64,000 bases of DNA, from positions 1,674,001-1,738,000 of the forward strand of contig CAVZQT010000003.1 of assembly GCA_963777435.1 (NCBI GenBank), given 5' to 3'. Positions 8,682 through 18,390 of the stretch are shown in pieces. The translations under genes and the position numbers were made by a program. Numbering within the stretch: the first letter of the stretch is position 1; every line of letters begins with the position of its first letter. Under the pieces are notes generated by a model. It did not search any database. It was not told where the DNA came from and saw nothing but the letters and a program-made list of their open reading frames with translations. This DNA is from AP-15 sp963777435 (lineage in GTDB: Bacteria; Pseudomonadota; Alphaproteobacteria; ATCC43930; CGMCC-115725).

Positions 8682-11198
8682 TTGGAGACGGCTCCTCCTC
8701 AGCGGACACGTACCAGCGCTCCTTTCATCTTAGCCTCTCAATCCGGCAAGCCAGAATCTCCAGTACAACCCACGCGGCCCTTGCCGCGAACGACTCAGCA
8801 ATTTCCTGATGGGGCGCGGCAGCTCCTCGAAAATATTGCTGAATTAACCAACTGGGCGCTAAGTCAACTTCCGTCGAAGCCGAGTTCCCCGTCATGCAAT
8901 TGTGGCTCCTGCCCCGACGATCTCCATTGGACTTGCTCTTATGTCGGCGAAGATCGTTATGTTGAAGACGCCTATATTGCAAATGCCTACCGCGGTAACC
9001 TCTTGCTAACTCCGGGTGACAGCAGCGGGGTGATCGGCGGCCTACTTCACTCATTGACGTACCCACAACATTATTCGCACATGGGGATGTTTGTCTCCGA
9101 TCATGATCTCGTTCGTCACTGCACTGCTTCTCAGGAGAGGCTAGTTGCCCCAGAGTATTTCACTGGCAATTTCCTCGGCGTTTTTCCCGCACCACTTGAC
9201 GGTCTAAACCACGACCACGCACGTTACGGCTGGCCAGGGGCTATCACACAGTCGATATATCAAGCATTTTTTGCAGACCGATATGGAGACAGTTTGGTGC
9301 CCCCAGGACTCAAGGATAATTATACGGGCGCTGAGCTTTTGGACTTCGACAGTAAGGATACGTCTAAATATCAGATCAGCCAACTGAGTTTTGATCCCGT
9401 CTCGGACGACGGAACGACTTGGTATCCCCCTCTTATTGTTAAGCCATGCCCGCTACTGCAGAGCGGCTTACAGACTGACGCTTTGAACCGCATTGCACAC
9501 CAAGCGCTCATGACCTACGCACATTATCGTTTCTATGCCTTCAGCAAGGGCAATATTGGTGGAGATCTGAACTACGGCAGTCCACAACCTTTTACAGTTC
9601 CAGCCGCTCAGCCGGCGTTTGATTACACAACTGGGAGATGGGCAGACTGGTCGTCCGAAATAAAATGGGTCACTGAAGGAACGATCGCCGCCTGCTGTTC
9701 CTCTTTCGTTTGGCAACTGATAAAAAATGTATTTCCAGAGAATAAATCCCCGGTTTTTCAGCTGGACTGGGCGGATATAGGCGACACAGTTAGTGCTCTC
9801 GGCGAGGAGAACGGCAGATGCGTTCGAACCATTCCACCCAACTGGGACGCTGATTCCGCGTATGGTCTACAAAGAGAGGATGGGTTATATTTTTATTCAG
9901 AGGAAGAGCGTAAAGTTACTGCCCAGTCCTTACACGACAACTTATTTTGGACTGTATATGAGAGTCTTAAGTCTGCGTTGCAAAAATCAGGAGGCATTGA
10001 AACGACGGTGGGCCAGCTTTTAGACGACGTTGGCAGAGCAGATTTTATCGTCGCCGCCCAAGCAGGGGTCAATCCTCTCCTAGCGTTGCTAACGCCACTG
10101 CTCGGCGCGGCTGCAGCGGATGTAGACGCCGTCTTTATTGAGAAGTTGATCGAGTTACTGTACGATACGCCAGAAGATGTCGCGAACCAAATGTGCAATT
10201 TGTTTGCGTTCGATTGTGGAGAAGGCGCCCCTGCAGACGGGAACTGCGTCGATGCGGCCGGAAACTTGATTACAGACATCGACTCCGATAACTGGAGTTC
10301 CGCCCCGGGTAATGGTTTGGCGGTAAGTCCCGACAACATCCATATGTTCTGGGACGCACCGGGAATTTGGGATGGGGACGTAGCCTTTGGATTGTATGGC
10401 TACAATGTTCCTGCGGCGCTGTGTGTCGGCGTTTTCAACAAGCCCATCTGTGCGCTGGTGCCGAGCACGGGTACGGCAGAAATCTCGGGCCTAGTTCGAT
10501 ACAAGAGGCTGCCGGTGACAGGGGCTTATGTCAGCGCGGGTTGCGAGACCACCACCTCGACGGGGAACGGATATGCCCTACAGGTTCGTTCTGGAGGACA
10601 ATATAAGCTGATTGCACGATACGACGATCCAAAAACCGGCCTCACATTATATGGAGAAGCCACGACCGGAGGTGCCAAGGACACGCCAATCCAGCCTAAT
10701 GCCAAACTTTGGCGCGAAATTAGTCTCATTGAGCCACCCGATAACATGAGGGAGGTTGTCGTTCAAGGGACGATCAGCTGCGACGATGTTTCCCTTACCG
10801 GAACCGAGACGAAAGCCAAATCATTCAAGCAAAGTCTCCACGTTCAATACGGTGTCGCGGTATTCGTATTTGATGAGGCGACTGGAACTGGTGCCTGGAA
10901 AATTGACGAAGCTGGCGGAACTCAGCGACAGACCGACCACACAGTTTGGTTTTATTCAGTCGGTGATGCGAAAGCCGAGTTGCACATAGATGTTCAAGTT
11001 AATCGTGACCTCTCAGTCAAGGTGACGGTGGAGGGTATTATAAACGATGGGGAGAGGTCGACGGGGCCTGGAGTATTTCACGTCGCGAAGGACGCGACGA
11101 TAAGTATCACTGACGGTTTCGTCGATACGGGGGGCACGTTTCCCGACAGAGCCAATTTCCGAGGAATAACAATTTATAACGGTGTTTCTGCTATCTGA
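8682..11198 (+). CDS. Large protein with a permuted papain-fold (YiiX/NlpC-P60-like) domain
   Basis: 838 residues from the TTG at 8682. The N-terminal half looks like a circularly permuted papain-fold hydrolase of the YiiX/LRAT-like group. It has a GNLLLTPGDSSGV strand, then the histidine motif YSHMGMFV (His near 133), then after a long insertion CCSSFVWQLIKN (Cys near 339). This His-before-Cys order is the permuted signature; such enzymes cleave amide or thioester bonds. A Cys-rich patch (CNCGSCPDD) precedes it. Around residue 605 a carboxypeptidase-regulatory-like beta domain follows (EISGLVRYKRLPVTGAYV), then more beta-rich sequence. Base composition is less GC-rich than the flanks, suggesting transfer. 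The start is odd: a better Shine-Dalgarno points to ATA at 8631. Function and location are unknown. Confidence 0.7.
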   Translation: METAPPQRTRTSAPFILASQSGKPESPVQPTRPLPRTTQQFPDGARQLLENIAELTNWALSQLPSKPSSPSCNCGSCPDDLHWTCSYVGEDRYVEDAYIANAYRGNLLLTPGDSSGVIGGLLHSLTYPQHYSHMGMFVSDHDLVRHCTASQERLVAPEYFTGNFLGVFPAPLDGLNHDHARYGWPGAITQSIYQAFFADRYGDSLVPPGLKDNYTGAELLDFDSKDTSKYQISQLSFDPVSDDGTTWYPPLIVKPCPLLQSGLQTDALNRIAHQALMTYAHYRFYAFSKGNIGGDLNYGSPQPFTVPAAQPAFDYTTGRWADWSSEIKWVTEGTIAACCSSFVWQLIKNVFPENKSPVFQLDWADIGDTVSALGEENGRCVRTIPPNWDADSAYGLQREDGLYFYSEEERKVTAQSLHDNLFWTVYESLKSALQKSGGIETTVGQLLDDVGRADFIVAAQAGVNPLLALLTPLLGAAAADVDAVFIEKLIELLYDTPEDVANQMCNLFAFDCGEGAPADGNCVDAAGNLITDIDSDNWSSAPGNGLAVSPDNIHMFWDAPGIWDGDVAFGLYGYNVPAALCVGVFNKPICALVPSTGTAEISGLVRYKRLPVTGAYVSAGCETTTSTGNGYALQVRSGGQYKLIARYDDPKTGLTLYGEATTGGAKDTPIQPNAKLWREISLIEPPDNMREVVVQGTISCDDVSLTGTETKAKSFKQSLHVQYGVAVFVFDEATGTGAWKIDEAGGTQRQTDHTVWFYSVGDAKAELHIDVQVNRDLSVKVTVEGIINDGERSTGPGVFHVAKDATISITDGFVDTGGTFPDRANFRGITIYNGVSAI

Positions 11199-11414
11199 GT
11201 TCTAATACGGAAATCTGGGCGGACAGTGCGCTCATGCCCAATCCTAAATTGCGCGTCCCCCTCGGTCGAGTGCCGAAGCGGCGCGCCTTAGGGAGGATCC
11301 GCTACGGCACAAGCTCGCCGCTGGCACGCGTGTTGGCCAACTTACCCGACCTCGCGCCAGCATAGTCTCTTTACGGGCAAACCCTGCCGCCGAGACTCCT
11401 ATGCCAAACGCACC

Positions 11415-11460
11415 GCCCCCAAAGACCTGTCCGACGGGCTTCACTCCGTTCAGCCCATCC
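11415..11460. repeat. Dispersed short element, copy 1
   Basis: A C-rich stretch of about 46 bases (CCCCCAAAGACCT...TTCACTCCG...CCCATCC) that resembles the stretch at 12905-12951. It lies between the large YiiX-like gene and the arginine decarboxylase gene. The two copies share CCCCCAAAGA, TTCACT and CCCATC blocks in the same order and spacing. The role is unknown; it could be a remnant of an intergenic repeat family. Confidence 0.4.
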
Positions 11461-11466
11461 ACCGTG

Positions 11467-12018
11467 CTACGAAAACAGGAAGACGGCGGCGGCGATCGCG
11501 CAAATCCAGTGATTGTTCGGGCCGCATTCGCCGGCGGCGGTGATCGAGGTGCTGTCAATGATCAGATTGCTGTATTCGTAAATCTGCTTGCGCTCGTTCC
11601 ACGCGGCCTCGGGATCAAAGTCGAGGCCCAGTGTCGAGGCCAGCATCGTCGCGGCGAGATCCTCAGCCTCCTCGCCGCTCGCCTCCGGGGTCATGCCGTA
11701 GCCGTGCAATTCGGATATATAGCCGTACGTGTCGGGGTCCGCCGGGCGGGCCAAGCCCAGGCTGGCGTGGACATGGCGCCCGAATTCGTTGGTCTCCGAC
11801 CGGGCCAGCACGCAAAACGTGATATCGCCGGGCTTGAGCAATTCGATCCCGGCTTCGCGGGCGATCACCGCGCAGCGCGGCGGCAGAATGGACGACACAT
11901 AAACGAGGTTCTGCTGCTCGATATCGGCGTCGCGCAACGCGAACTCGAAGGCGGTCAGGGCATGGCGATGGACGCCGACCCCCTTGGTCAGAAACATCCG
12001 CGTTGGACTGGGGAACAT
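11467..12018 (-). CDS. Pyruvoyl-dependent arginine decarboxylase
   Basis: A 183-residue proenzyme that decarboxylates arginine to agmatine, the first step of one polyamine route. It shows the family's processing site, YVSSILPPRC, where self-cleavage between Ser42 and Ser43 would create the pyruvoyl cofactor. HVHASLG, YGYISELHGYG and the ATMLASTLGLDFD helix also match the archaeal-type PvlArgDC family, and the length matches single-gene members. The ATG at 12018 was chosen over an open frame to 12087 because AAGGAG lies 6 bases upstream and the protein then begins at the usual position. No agmatine-using gene is adjacent. Confidence 0.85.
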   Translation of the reverse strand: MFPSPTRMFLTKGVGVHRHALTAFEFALRDADIEQQNLVYVSSILPPRCAVIAREAGIELLKPGDITFCVLARSETNEFGRHVHASLGLARPADPDTYGYISELHGYGMTPEASGEEAEDLAATMLASTLGLDFDPEAAWNERKQIYEYSNLIIDSTSITAAGECGPNNHWICAIAAAVFLFS

Positions 12019-12356
12019 CTCCGCTCCTTGATGACAGCGGCTTCGGGTGGTGCGAAGCAGACATAGGCCCGCGCGGTGGGTCGTCATAGCGGGATTTAAG
12101 CTGGGCCACCAAATGTCTAATTCGGATTGCTAGCGCGAAGCGCGGGCTGCGTCAGGCACAGGCCGCCGCCCTCAAAGAATTCGGCCGATTATTTCGCTCG
12201 TTCCGCCGATCCTACCTCGCTAGAGCGTGAGGCGAAAACTTGCGCAATTTTCAGGGGCAGGTGGGTTTGACTCCGCGACGTGCGGAACGCGCTCACATAG
12301 GCACTGTTGCCTAGAGAGGCGGCGCCTTGCCGCTTTGTTGATTTGCGGAGAGGACG
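12019..12356. other. Intergenic region between divergent genes
   Basis: 338 bases that must contain the two divergent promoters of the arginine decarboxylase and the downstream exported-protein gene. The GGAGAGGA ribosome binding site of the latter is at 12347-12354. No further structure was recognised. Confidence 0.45.
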
Positions 12357-12836
12357 ATGGGATCATCCAGGCTTAAGATTTTTGCGATCGCCGCTGCGCT
12401 GGCGGCGGGCACGTCGGGGGCAGCGATGGCGCAAACTGCCTGCGCGCCGGGCTACTCGTTTTACAATGGCACTTGCCAGCCGGTCGCGGCGCCGGGTTAT
12501 CCCACGGGTCCGCTGTCGGGTGCGGCGGCCGGAGGAGCGGCCGGGGCGGCGAGCGGTTCGGCGGCAGCCGGTCCGGTTGGCGGAATCGTCGGCGGGGCGC
12601 TTGGTACGGCCACCGGTGCGGTTACCGGCACAGTCAATATGGTGACAGGCGCTGTGGCCGCGCCGATGGTCGGCGCTCCTCCCGCGCCGGTGGTGGGTGC
12701 TGCACCCGCGCCGGTCGCAATGGCACAGCCGGTGCCGAATTGCGGCCCCGGACGCGTGTTTTATGGCGGCGCCTGCTATCCCGATCTCACCGGCTTTTAC
12801 AGCATGCAAGCGAGCCTGGGGTACCCAAGGTACTAG
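12357..12836 (+). CDS. Exported Gly/Ala-rich protein with duplicated Cys motif
   Basis: A 159-residue protein with a clear signal peptide (cleavage near GAAMAQ). The mature part begins with CAPGYSFYNGTCQP and ends near CGPGRVFYGGACYP, two copies of a C-x-P-G-x3-Y-x-G-x-C-x-P motif. Between them is a glycine-zipper-like and Ala/Pro/Val-rich segment (GGIVGGALGTATGAV), which could insert into or lie along a membrane. Each Cys pair may form a disulfide in the periplasm. No named family is recognised. The ATG has GGAGAGGA just upstream. Confidence 0.75.
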   Translation: MGSSRLKIFAIAAALAAGTSGAAMAQTACAPGYSFYNGTCQPVAAPGYPTGPLSGAAAGGAAGAASGSAAAGPVGGIVGGALGTATGAVTGTVNMVTGAVAAPMVGAPPAPVVGAAPAPVAMAQPVPNCGPGRVFYGGACYPDLTGFYSMQASLGYPRY

Positions 12837-12904
12837 GGTTTAGGTGCGTTTCGACAGTAATTTCGTTTATCGCCTAGGGGTGGGTTGCGCCACGCGAGAC
12901 CCAC

Positions 12905-12951
12905 CTCCCCCCAAAGAACCTCCCGGGGGATTTCACTGCGCTCCACCCATC
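12905..12951. repeat. Dispersed short element, copy 2
   Basis: Related to the stretch at 11415-11460: shared CCCCCAAAGA, a GGG block, TTCACT and CCCATC in the same order. It lies between the Gly/Ala-rich exported protein and mmsA. Similarity was judged by eye; copy number elsewhere in the genome is unknown. Confidence 0.4.
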
Positions 12952-13042
12952 TCGTAGCCGAGACGCCCGCAAAATCCGCTGCGCGGTCGGGACGACGGGC
13001 TTATGATGCCGCCAGCGGTTCCAAAAGCGGGCGGGTCGGGCG

Positions 13043-14536
<1,494 letters not shown>

Positions 14537-14543
14537 GGCGGCC

Positions 14544-15835
14544 ATGGCCGAGCCGGCTGTAATCGTCGCGCCGGCGCAGAGCCATGACGGGCCGGTCGGG
14601 CGCAACATCATCGACTTGCATGTCTGGGCGGTTGGCGAGGGGTTGCGAGGCGTCGATGCCGGGCCGCTGTTCGACGAATTCTGCCGCCGGCTCGTGTCGG
14701 CCGGGATGCCGTTATGGCGCGCTTTTGCCGGGATGCGCACATTGCATCCGCAATGGGGCGGCTACGGCTACACCTGGCGGCGCGAGCCCGGGGCCATCGA
14801 AGCGCGGCAATTCCGGCGCGGCGACCGATATCAAGAGGCTATCCTGAACAGCCCGATCGGGCACCTGATCCGGCTTGGCGAAGAGGTGGCGGCGAGCACC
14901 CCGGCGTCCGAACTCAAACCGTGGGTTTATTTGCGTCGGCGGCTATGCGGCCCGGGGGCGCAGCTCGACTTGCCGTTGCTCGACGAGCTCGCCGCCGAAG
15001 GGGCCACCGACTATTTCGCCGAGGTCATTCGCTTTGGCGGCGTTGGCGACGCCTCGCGCGGCACCGGGATCGCCTGGTCATTTGCGACCGACCGGTCGGA
15101 CGGTTTTGCCGAGGACGATTTGGCGCTGTTGCGAGCGGTGCTGCCGGTCGTCTCGCTGGCAATGATGGCTCATGCCGGTCATCGGATCGCCTCCAGTCTG
15201 CTCGGCGCTTATCTCGGCGCCGATGCCGGGCGGCGGGTCCACACCGGAGCGATCGAGCGTGGCTCGGTCGAGAGCCTCCGCGCGGTGCTGTGGTACGCCG
15301 ACGTCCGCGCATTTACCGCCCTTGCCGATGCGAGCCCGGGGACGGCGGTCGTCGATCTGCTCGACGAGGTGTTCGAAGCCCTGACCGCGGCGCTGCGCCC
15401 CTGCGGGGCCAGGTGCTCAAATTCCTCGGCGACGGCATGCTGGCAACGTTTGCGTTTGATGACATGACGCGGACGCAGACCTGCCGCCGCGCGCTCGATG
15501 CGGCAGTGGAAGCGATGTGCGCGCTCGACGCGCTAAACGCGGCCAGGCGGCAGGCCGGCAAGCCGACGGTCGCCGTCGATTTGGCGCTGCATCTCGGTGA
15601 GGTGCTTTACGGCAATGTCGGCGCCGTCGACCGGCTCGATTTCACGGTCATTGGCCCGGCGGTCAACGAGGTCGCACGCATCGAAACGCTTTGTGAACCG
15701 CTCGGCCGCAAGGTTCTGGTCTCCGCCGAGCTTGCCGCCGCGGTGGGCTGCGACCCTCGCCTCAAATCGCTCGGCACGCACGCGTTGCGCGGCGTTCGCG
15801 ACGCCCGCGAGATCTACGGGCTCGACCTCGGCTAG
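14544..15835 (+). pseudogene. Class III adenylate/guanylate cyclase, interrupted by a 1-base frameshift
   Basis: The first frame runs from the ATG at 14544 and carries a ~230-residue N-terminal region, then the start of a class III cyclase domain with the metal-binding Asp in YADVRAFTALAD. After the GGGG at 15405-15408 the homologous sequence continues in another frame: GQVLKFLGDGMLATF (second metal Asp), ALHLGEVLYGNVG, LDFTVIGPAVNEVARIE, ending at TAG 15833-15835. Adding one G to the run restores a ~430-residue cyclase. As written, the first frame stops at 15467 and the enzyme lacks half its catalytic domain. The N-terminal domain has no membrane helix and is of unknown type. It probably shares a transcript with mmsA. 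Confidence 0.85.
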
Positions 15836-15895
15836 ACGCGCGAGAGATTGCGCGTGGCCGATAGCCGCAAAACATTCTCGCGCCAATGACGGGAA

Positions 15896-16432
15896 TCAGC
15901 GGCCGCGGAAGTGTTTGTAGAAATCGACGACTTGCGGGCTTTGTTGGAAGCCGACGAGCAGGTTGAGATCGCTCGCTTTGTGGCCGCCAAGCGGGATCGT
16001 CTCGACGATGTGATCGGTAACGCCGGCGCGAACCTGGTCGGGCTCGAACGCGATGTGCACCGAAAACGGCCTTTTGCTCAGCACTTGCTGGCCAGGAGCG
16101 GTGACTGCGACAAAATAGGTAAAGTCGACCGCGTTAGCCTGGCGCGCGGGACCGCGCTGGCCGACCACGATCACGTCGAGCGTTAGCCGCACCGAGTCGC
16201 CGGTGAAGTCGCATGAGCGGTCGACCTCGCTCAACAGACCGTAAAACGCGACGTTATCGGGTCTCGGCTCCGCGGTCGGCCCAAACACCGCGGTGTTGGC
16301 GAGCGGCCGCAGGATCACCGCCGCCGGACAGGCTTGCTCCGGTTTCGGCGACGAAGACGAAAATAGACCGCAACCCGATAGGGCGAGGAGGCCGAGGAGT
16401 GCGGCGCCCCGTGCAACTTGCGCCTGCCTCAC
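15896..16432 (-). CDS. Predicted lipoprotein
   Basis: A 178-residue protein with a lipoprotein signal, ALLGLLALSGC, so Cys21 should be lipidated. The mature part has two further cysteines (QACPAAV and DRSCDF) and a beta-rich domain of about 130 residues (VRLTLDVIVVGQRGPA, FTYFVAVTAPG). It ends with a tail QQSPQVVDFYKHF. I do not recognise a characterised family. The start is a GTG whose TGA overlaps the stop of the upstream CDGSH gene (GTGA at 16432-16429), which implies translational coupling. Confidence 0.75.
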   Translation of the reverse strand: MRQAQVARGAALLGLLALSGCGLFSSSSPKPEQACPAAVILRPLANTAVFGPTAEPRPDNVAFYGLLSEVDRSCDFTGDSVRLTLDVIVVGQRGPARQANAVDFTYFVAVTAPGQQVLSKRPFSVHIAFEPDQVRAGVTDHIVETIPLGGHKASDLNLLVGFQQSPQVVDFYKHFRGR

Positions 16433-16671
16433 AGGCCGTTATGCGTGCCGTCGCAGAAAGGTTTGCCTGCGGTCTGCTTGCAGCCGCACAGCCACACTTC
16501 CTCGCTGGCCTCGGCGGTGAATGGAACCGGGGTCAGCCCGGTGCCCTTGTGCGAGCCGTCGCAGAATGGCTGGCTGGCGCTGCGCCCGCAGGCACACCAG
16601 AAATACCGCTTGCCGGCTTCAACGTTGATGCCGTACGGCTCTTTCTGCGCTGGAATCGGTTGTTCGACCAT
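16429..16671 (-). CDS. Tandem CDGSH iron-sulfur protein
   Basis: An 80-residue protein with two CDGSH-type 2Fe-2S binding motifs, CACGRSASQPFCDGSH and CGCKQTAGKPFCDGTH, each with the three-Cys-one-His ligand set. Short two-motif bacterial proteins of this type are small redox or iron-sulfur transfer proteins. The ATG at 16671 (MVEQPIPAQ) has GGGGGAAG upstream; an open frame to 16761 adds only a Ser/Ala/Thr-rich stretch and is less likely. The 3' end overlaps the lipoprotein start by 4 bases. Confidence 0.88.
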   Translation of the reverse strand: MVEQPIPAQKEPYGINVEAGKRYFWCACGRSASQPFCDGSHKGTGLTPVPFTAEASEEVWLCGCKQTAGKPFCDGTHNGL

Positions 16672-16810
16672 TTCTTCCCCCACCGTCGTCCTGCCGGCTC
16701 CACGCGTCGCGGCGGCGTTTTGCGGCGGCGGGACTGTATGCGAGCCGCGCTGGGCAGACAAGCCCGCGCCGCTGTGCTGAAGTTTGTTCTTTTGAGTGTG
16801 TGCGCCGCCG

Positions 16811-17776
16811 ATGGCTGTCTATACCGATGTCGCCGATGACGAGCTCCGGACCTTTGTGGCACTTTACGACATCGGCGAGGTGTTGTCGTGCAAGGGGATT
16901 GCCGAAGGGGTCGAAAATTCGAACTATCTGGTCACGACCGAAGCCGGCAACTTCATCCTGACACTCTATGAGAAGCGGGTTGCGCGCGAGGATTTGCCGT
17001 TCTTTATCGCGCTGATGGAGCATCTGGCGAAAAGCGGCGTTGCCTGCCCGACGCCATTGCATGGCCGCGACGGTAAGGCATTGCGCGAATTGTGCGGCCG
17101 GCCGGCGGCTATGGTGACGTTTCTCGCCGGCATGTGGCCGCGCCGCATCCAGCCGTTTCATTGCGCCGGGGTCGGCCGCGCACTGGCTGCCTTGCACAGC
17201 GCCGGAGCGTCGTTTGCCTTGCGGCGGCCGAACAATCTATCGGTCGCAGGCTGGCGCCGGCTATTCGAAGCAAGCGCCGCGCGCGCCGCCGAGGTTCAGC
17301 CGGGCTTGGCCGACGAACTCGCCGCCGAGTTGTGCTATCTGGAAAAGGTCTGGCCAAGCGATCTGCCGGCGGGCGTTATTCATGCCGATCTGTTTCCGGA
17401 TAATGTGTTTTTCCGCGATCGCGAAGTCTCTGGTCTGATCGACTTTTACTTCGCTTGCACCGATTTTCTTGCCTATGATTTGGCGGTGTGTTTGAACGCC
17501 TGGTGCTTTGAGGCGGACGGCAGCCTCAATGTGACCAAGGCGCGGCTGTTGCTCGAAAATTACCGGCAAGCGCGGCCAGTGTCGCCAGCCGAACTTGCGG
17601 CTTTGCCGTTGCTGGCGCGGGGCAGCGCCTTGCGGTTTTTGCTGACACGGCTGTTCGATTGGCTCAATCAGCCCGCCGGCGCGTTGGTACGACCCAAAGA
17701 CCCGCTCGAATTCCTGCGAAAATTGCGCTTTCACCGAACCGTCACCAATGTGCGCGAGTACGGCCTCGATGCCTAA
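16811..17776 (+). CDS. thrB: Homoserine kinase
   Basis: 321 residues. It phosphorylates homoserine in threonine biosynthesis and belongs to the aminoglycoside-phosphotransferase-like (type II) ThrB found in alphaproteobacteria and pseudomonads. It begins with the typical MAVYTDV. The kinase core motifs are visible: GVENSNYLVTTEAGNFILTLYEKR, the catalytic loop VIHADLFPDNVFF and the metal-binding GLIDFYFACTDFLAYDLA. The frame opens upstream at a GTG (16796), but the ATG at 16811 matches the family start. It overlaps rnhA by 8 bases, the common alphaproteobacterial thrB-rnhA arrangement. Confidence 0.94.
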   Translation: MAVYTDVADDELRTFVALYDIGEVLSCKGIAEGVENSNYLVTTEAGNFILTLYEKRVAREDLPFFIALMEHLAKSGVACPTPLHGRDGKALRELCGRPAAMVTFLAGMWPRRIQPFHCAGVGRALAALHSAGASFALRRPNNLSVAGWRRLFEASAARAAEVQPGLADELAAELCYLEKVWPSDLPAGVIHADLFPDNVFFRDREVSGLIDFYFACTDFLAYDLAVCLNAWCFEADGSLNVTKARLLLENYRQARPVSPAELAALPLLARGSALRFLLTRLFDWLNQPAGALVRPKDPLEFLRKLRFHRTVTNVREYGLDA

Positions 17777-18302
17777 TACCGGCGCGGCCCAGAATGGCGC
17801 GGCCCAGAATGGCGCGGCCCAGAATGAAGAGGTCGAGAACGGCGAGGTCGAGATCTTTACCGACGGCGCCTGCAGCGGCAATCCGGGGCCGGGCGGCTGG
17901 GGTGCCATCCTGCGCTACCGTGGCGTCGAGAAGGAACTCTCCGGGTCCGAGCCCGCCACTACCAACAATCGTATGGAGTTGATGGCGGCGATCGCCGGTC
18001 TCGAAGCCTTGAAGCGGCCGTGCCATGTGCGGCTTTACAGCGATAGCCAGTATTTGCGCGACGGCATTACCAAATGGATCCATGGCTGGAAACAGCGGGG
18101 GTGGCGCACCGCTGACAAAAAGCCGGTCAAGAATGTCGACCTATGGCAGCGCCTCGAAGCCGCCGCAGAGCCCCACCAGGTCGATTGGGTGTGGGTGCGC
18201 GGCCATGCCGGCCACCCCGAAAACGAGCGCGCCGACGCGCTCGCCCGCGCCGCGATTACGCGGGTCGCAAGCGCCGTGCATTCGAATAAAATCGACGGCT
18301 GA
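17769..18302 (+). CDS. rnhA: Ribonuclease HI with a repeat-expanded N-terminus
   Basis: 177 residues. It degrades RNA in RNA-DNA hybrids. All catalytic acids are present: Asp in FTDGACSGNPGPGGWG, Glu in RMELMAAI, Asp in YSDSQYLRDGI and Asp in ENERADALA, with the conserved GHAGHPENE loop. The ATG at 17769 overlaps the thrB stop. Before the domain lies a 25-residue extension containing three copies of Gly/Ala-Ala-Gln-Asn units encoded by a perfect 15-bp tandem repeat, which is unusual for RNase HI. The extension is probably disordered. Confidence 0.94.
   Translation: MPNTGAAQNGAAQNGAAQNEEVENGEVEIFTDGACSGNPGPGGWGAILRYRGVEKELSGSEPATTNNRMELMAAIAGLEALKRPCHVRLYSDSQYLRDGITKWIHGWKQRGWRTADKKPVKNVDLWQRLEAAAEPHQVDWVWVRGHAGHPENERADALARAAITRVASAVHSNKIDG
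17781..17825 (+). repeat. Three perfect copies of a 15-bp tandem repeat inside rnhA
   Basis: The unit GGCGCGGCCCAGAAT occurs three times without mismatch (17781-17795, 17796-17810, 17811-17825). As a multiple of 3 it keeps the reading frame and adds GAAQN units to the RNase HI N-terminus. Perfect identity suggests recent expansion by slippage. Confidence 0.9.
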
Positions 18303-18390
18303 TCGAAGTCGCATCGGCCAATCTGCCGCCACGGCTTGCTGCAAGTCGCATCCCCGAAGCATATCCTTGAACGGCCGGGAAAGGGACGAG

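Noticed and set aside
11244..11558. 104-codon minus-strand ORF downstream of the YiiX-like gene
   Set aside because: It overlaps the arginine decarboxylase 3' end in another frame and has no recognisable features.
18025..18390. 5' extension of the FixJ-like ORF across rnhA
   Set aside because: This part is rnhA read in another frame; the receiver domain begins only after about 18590.
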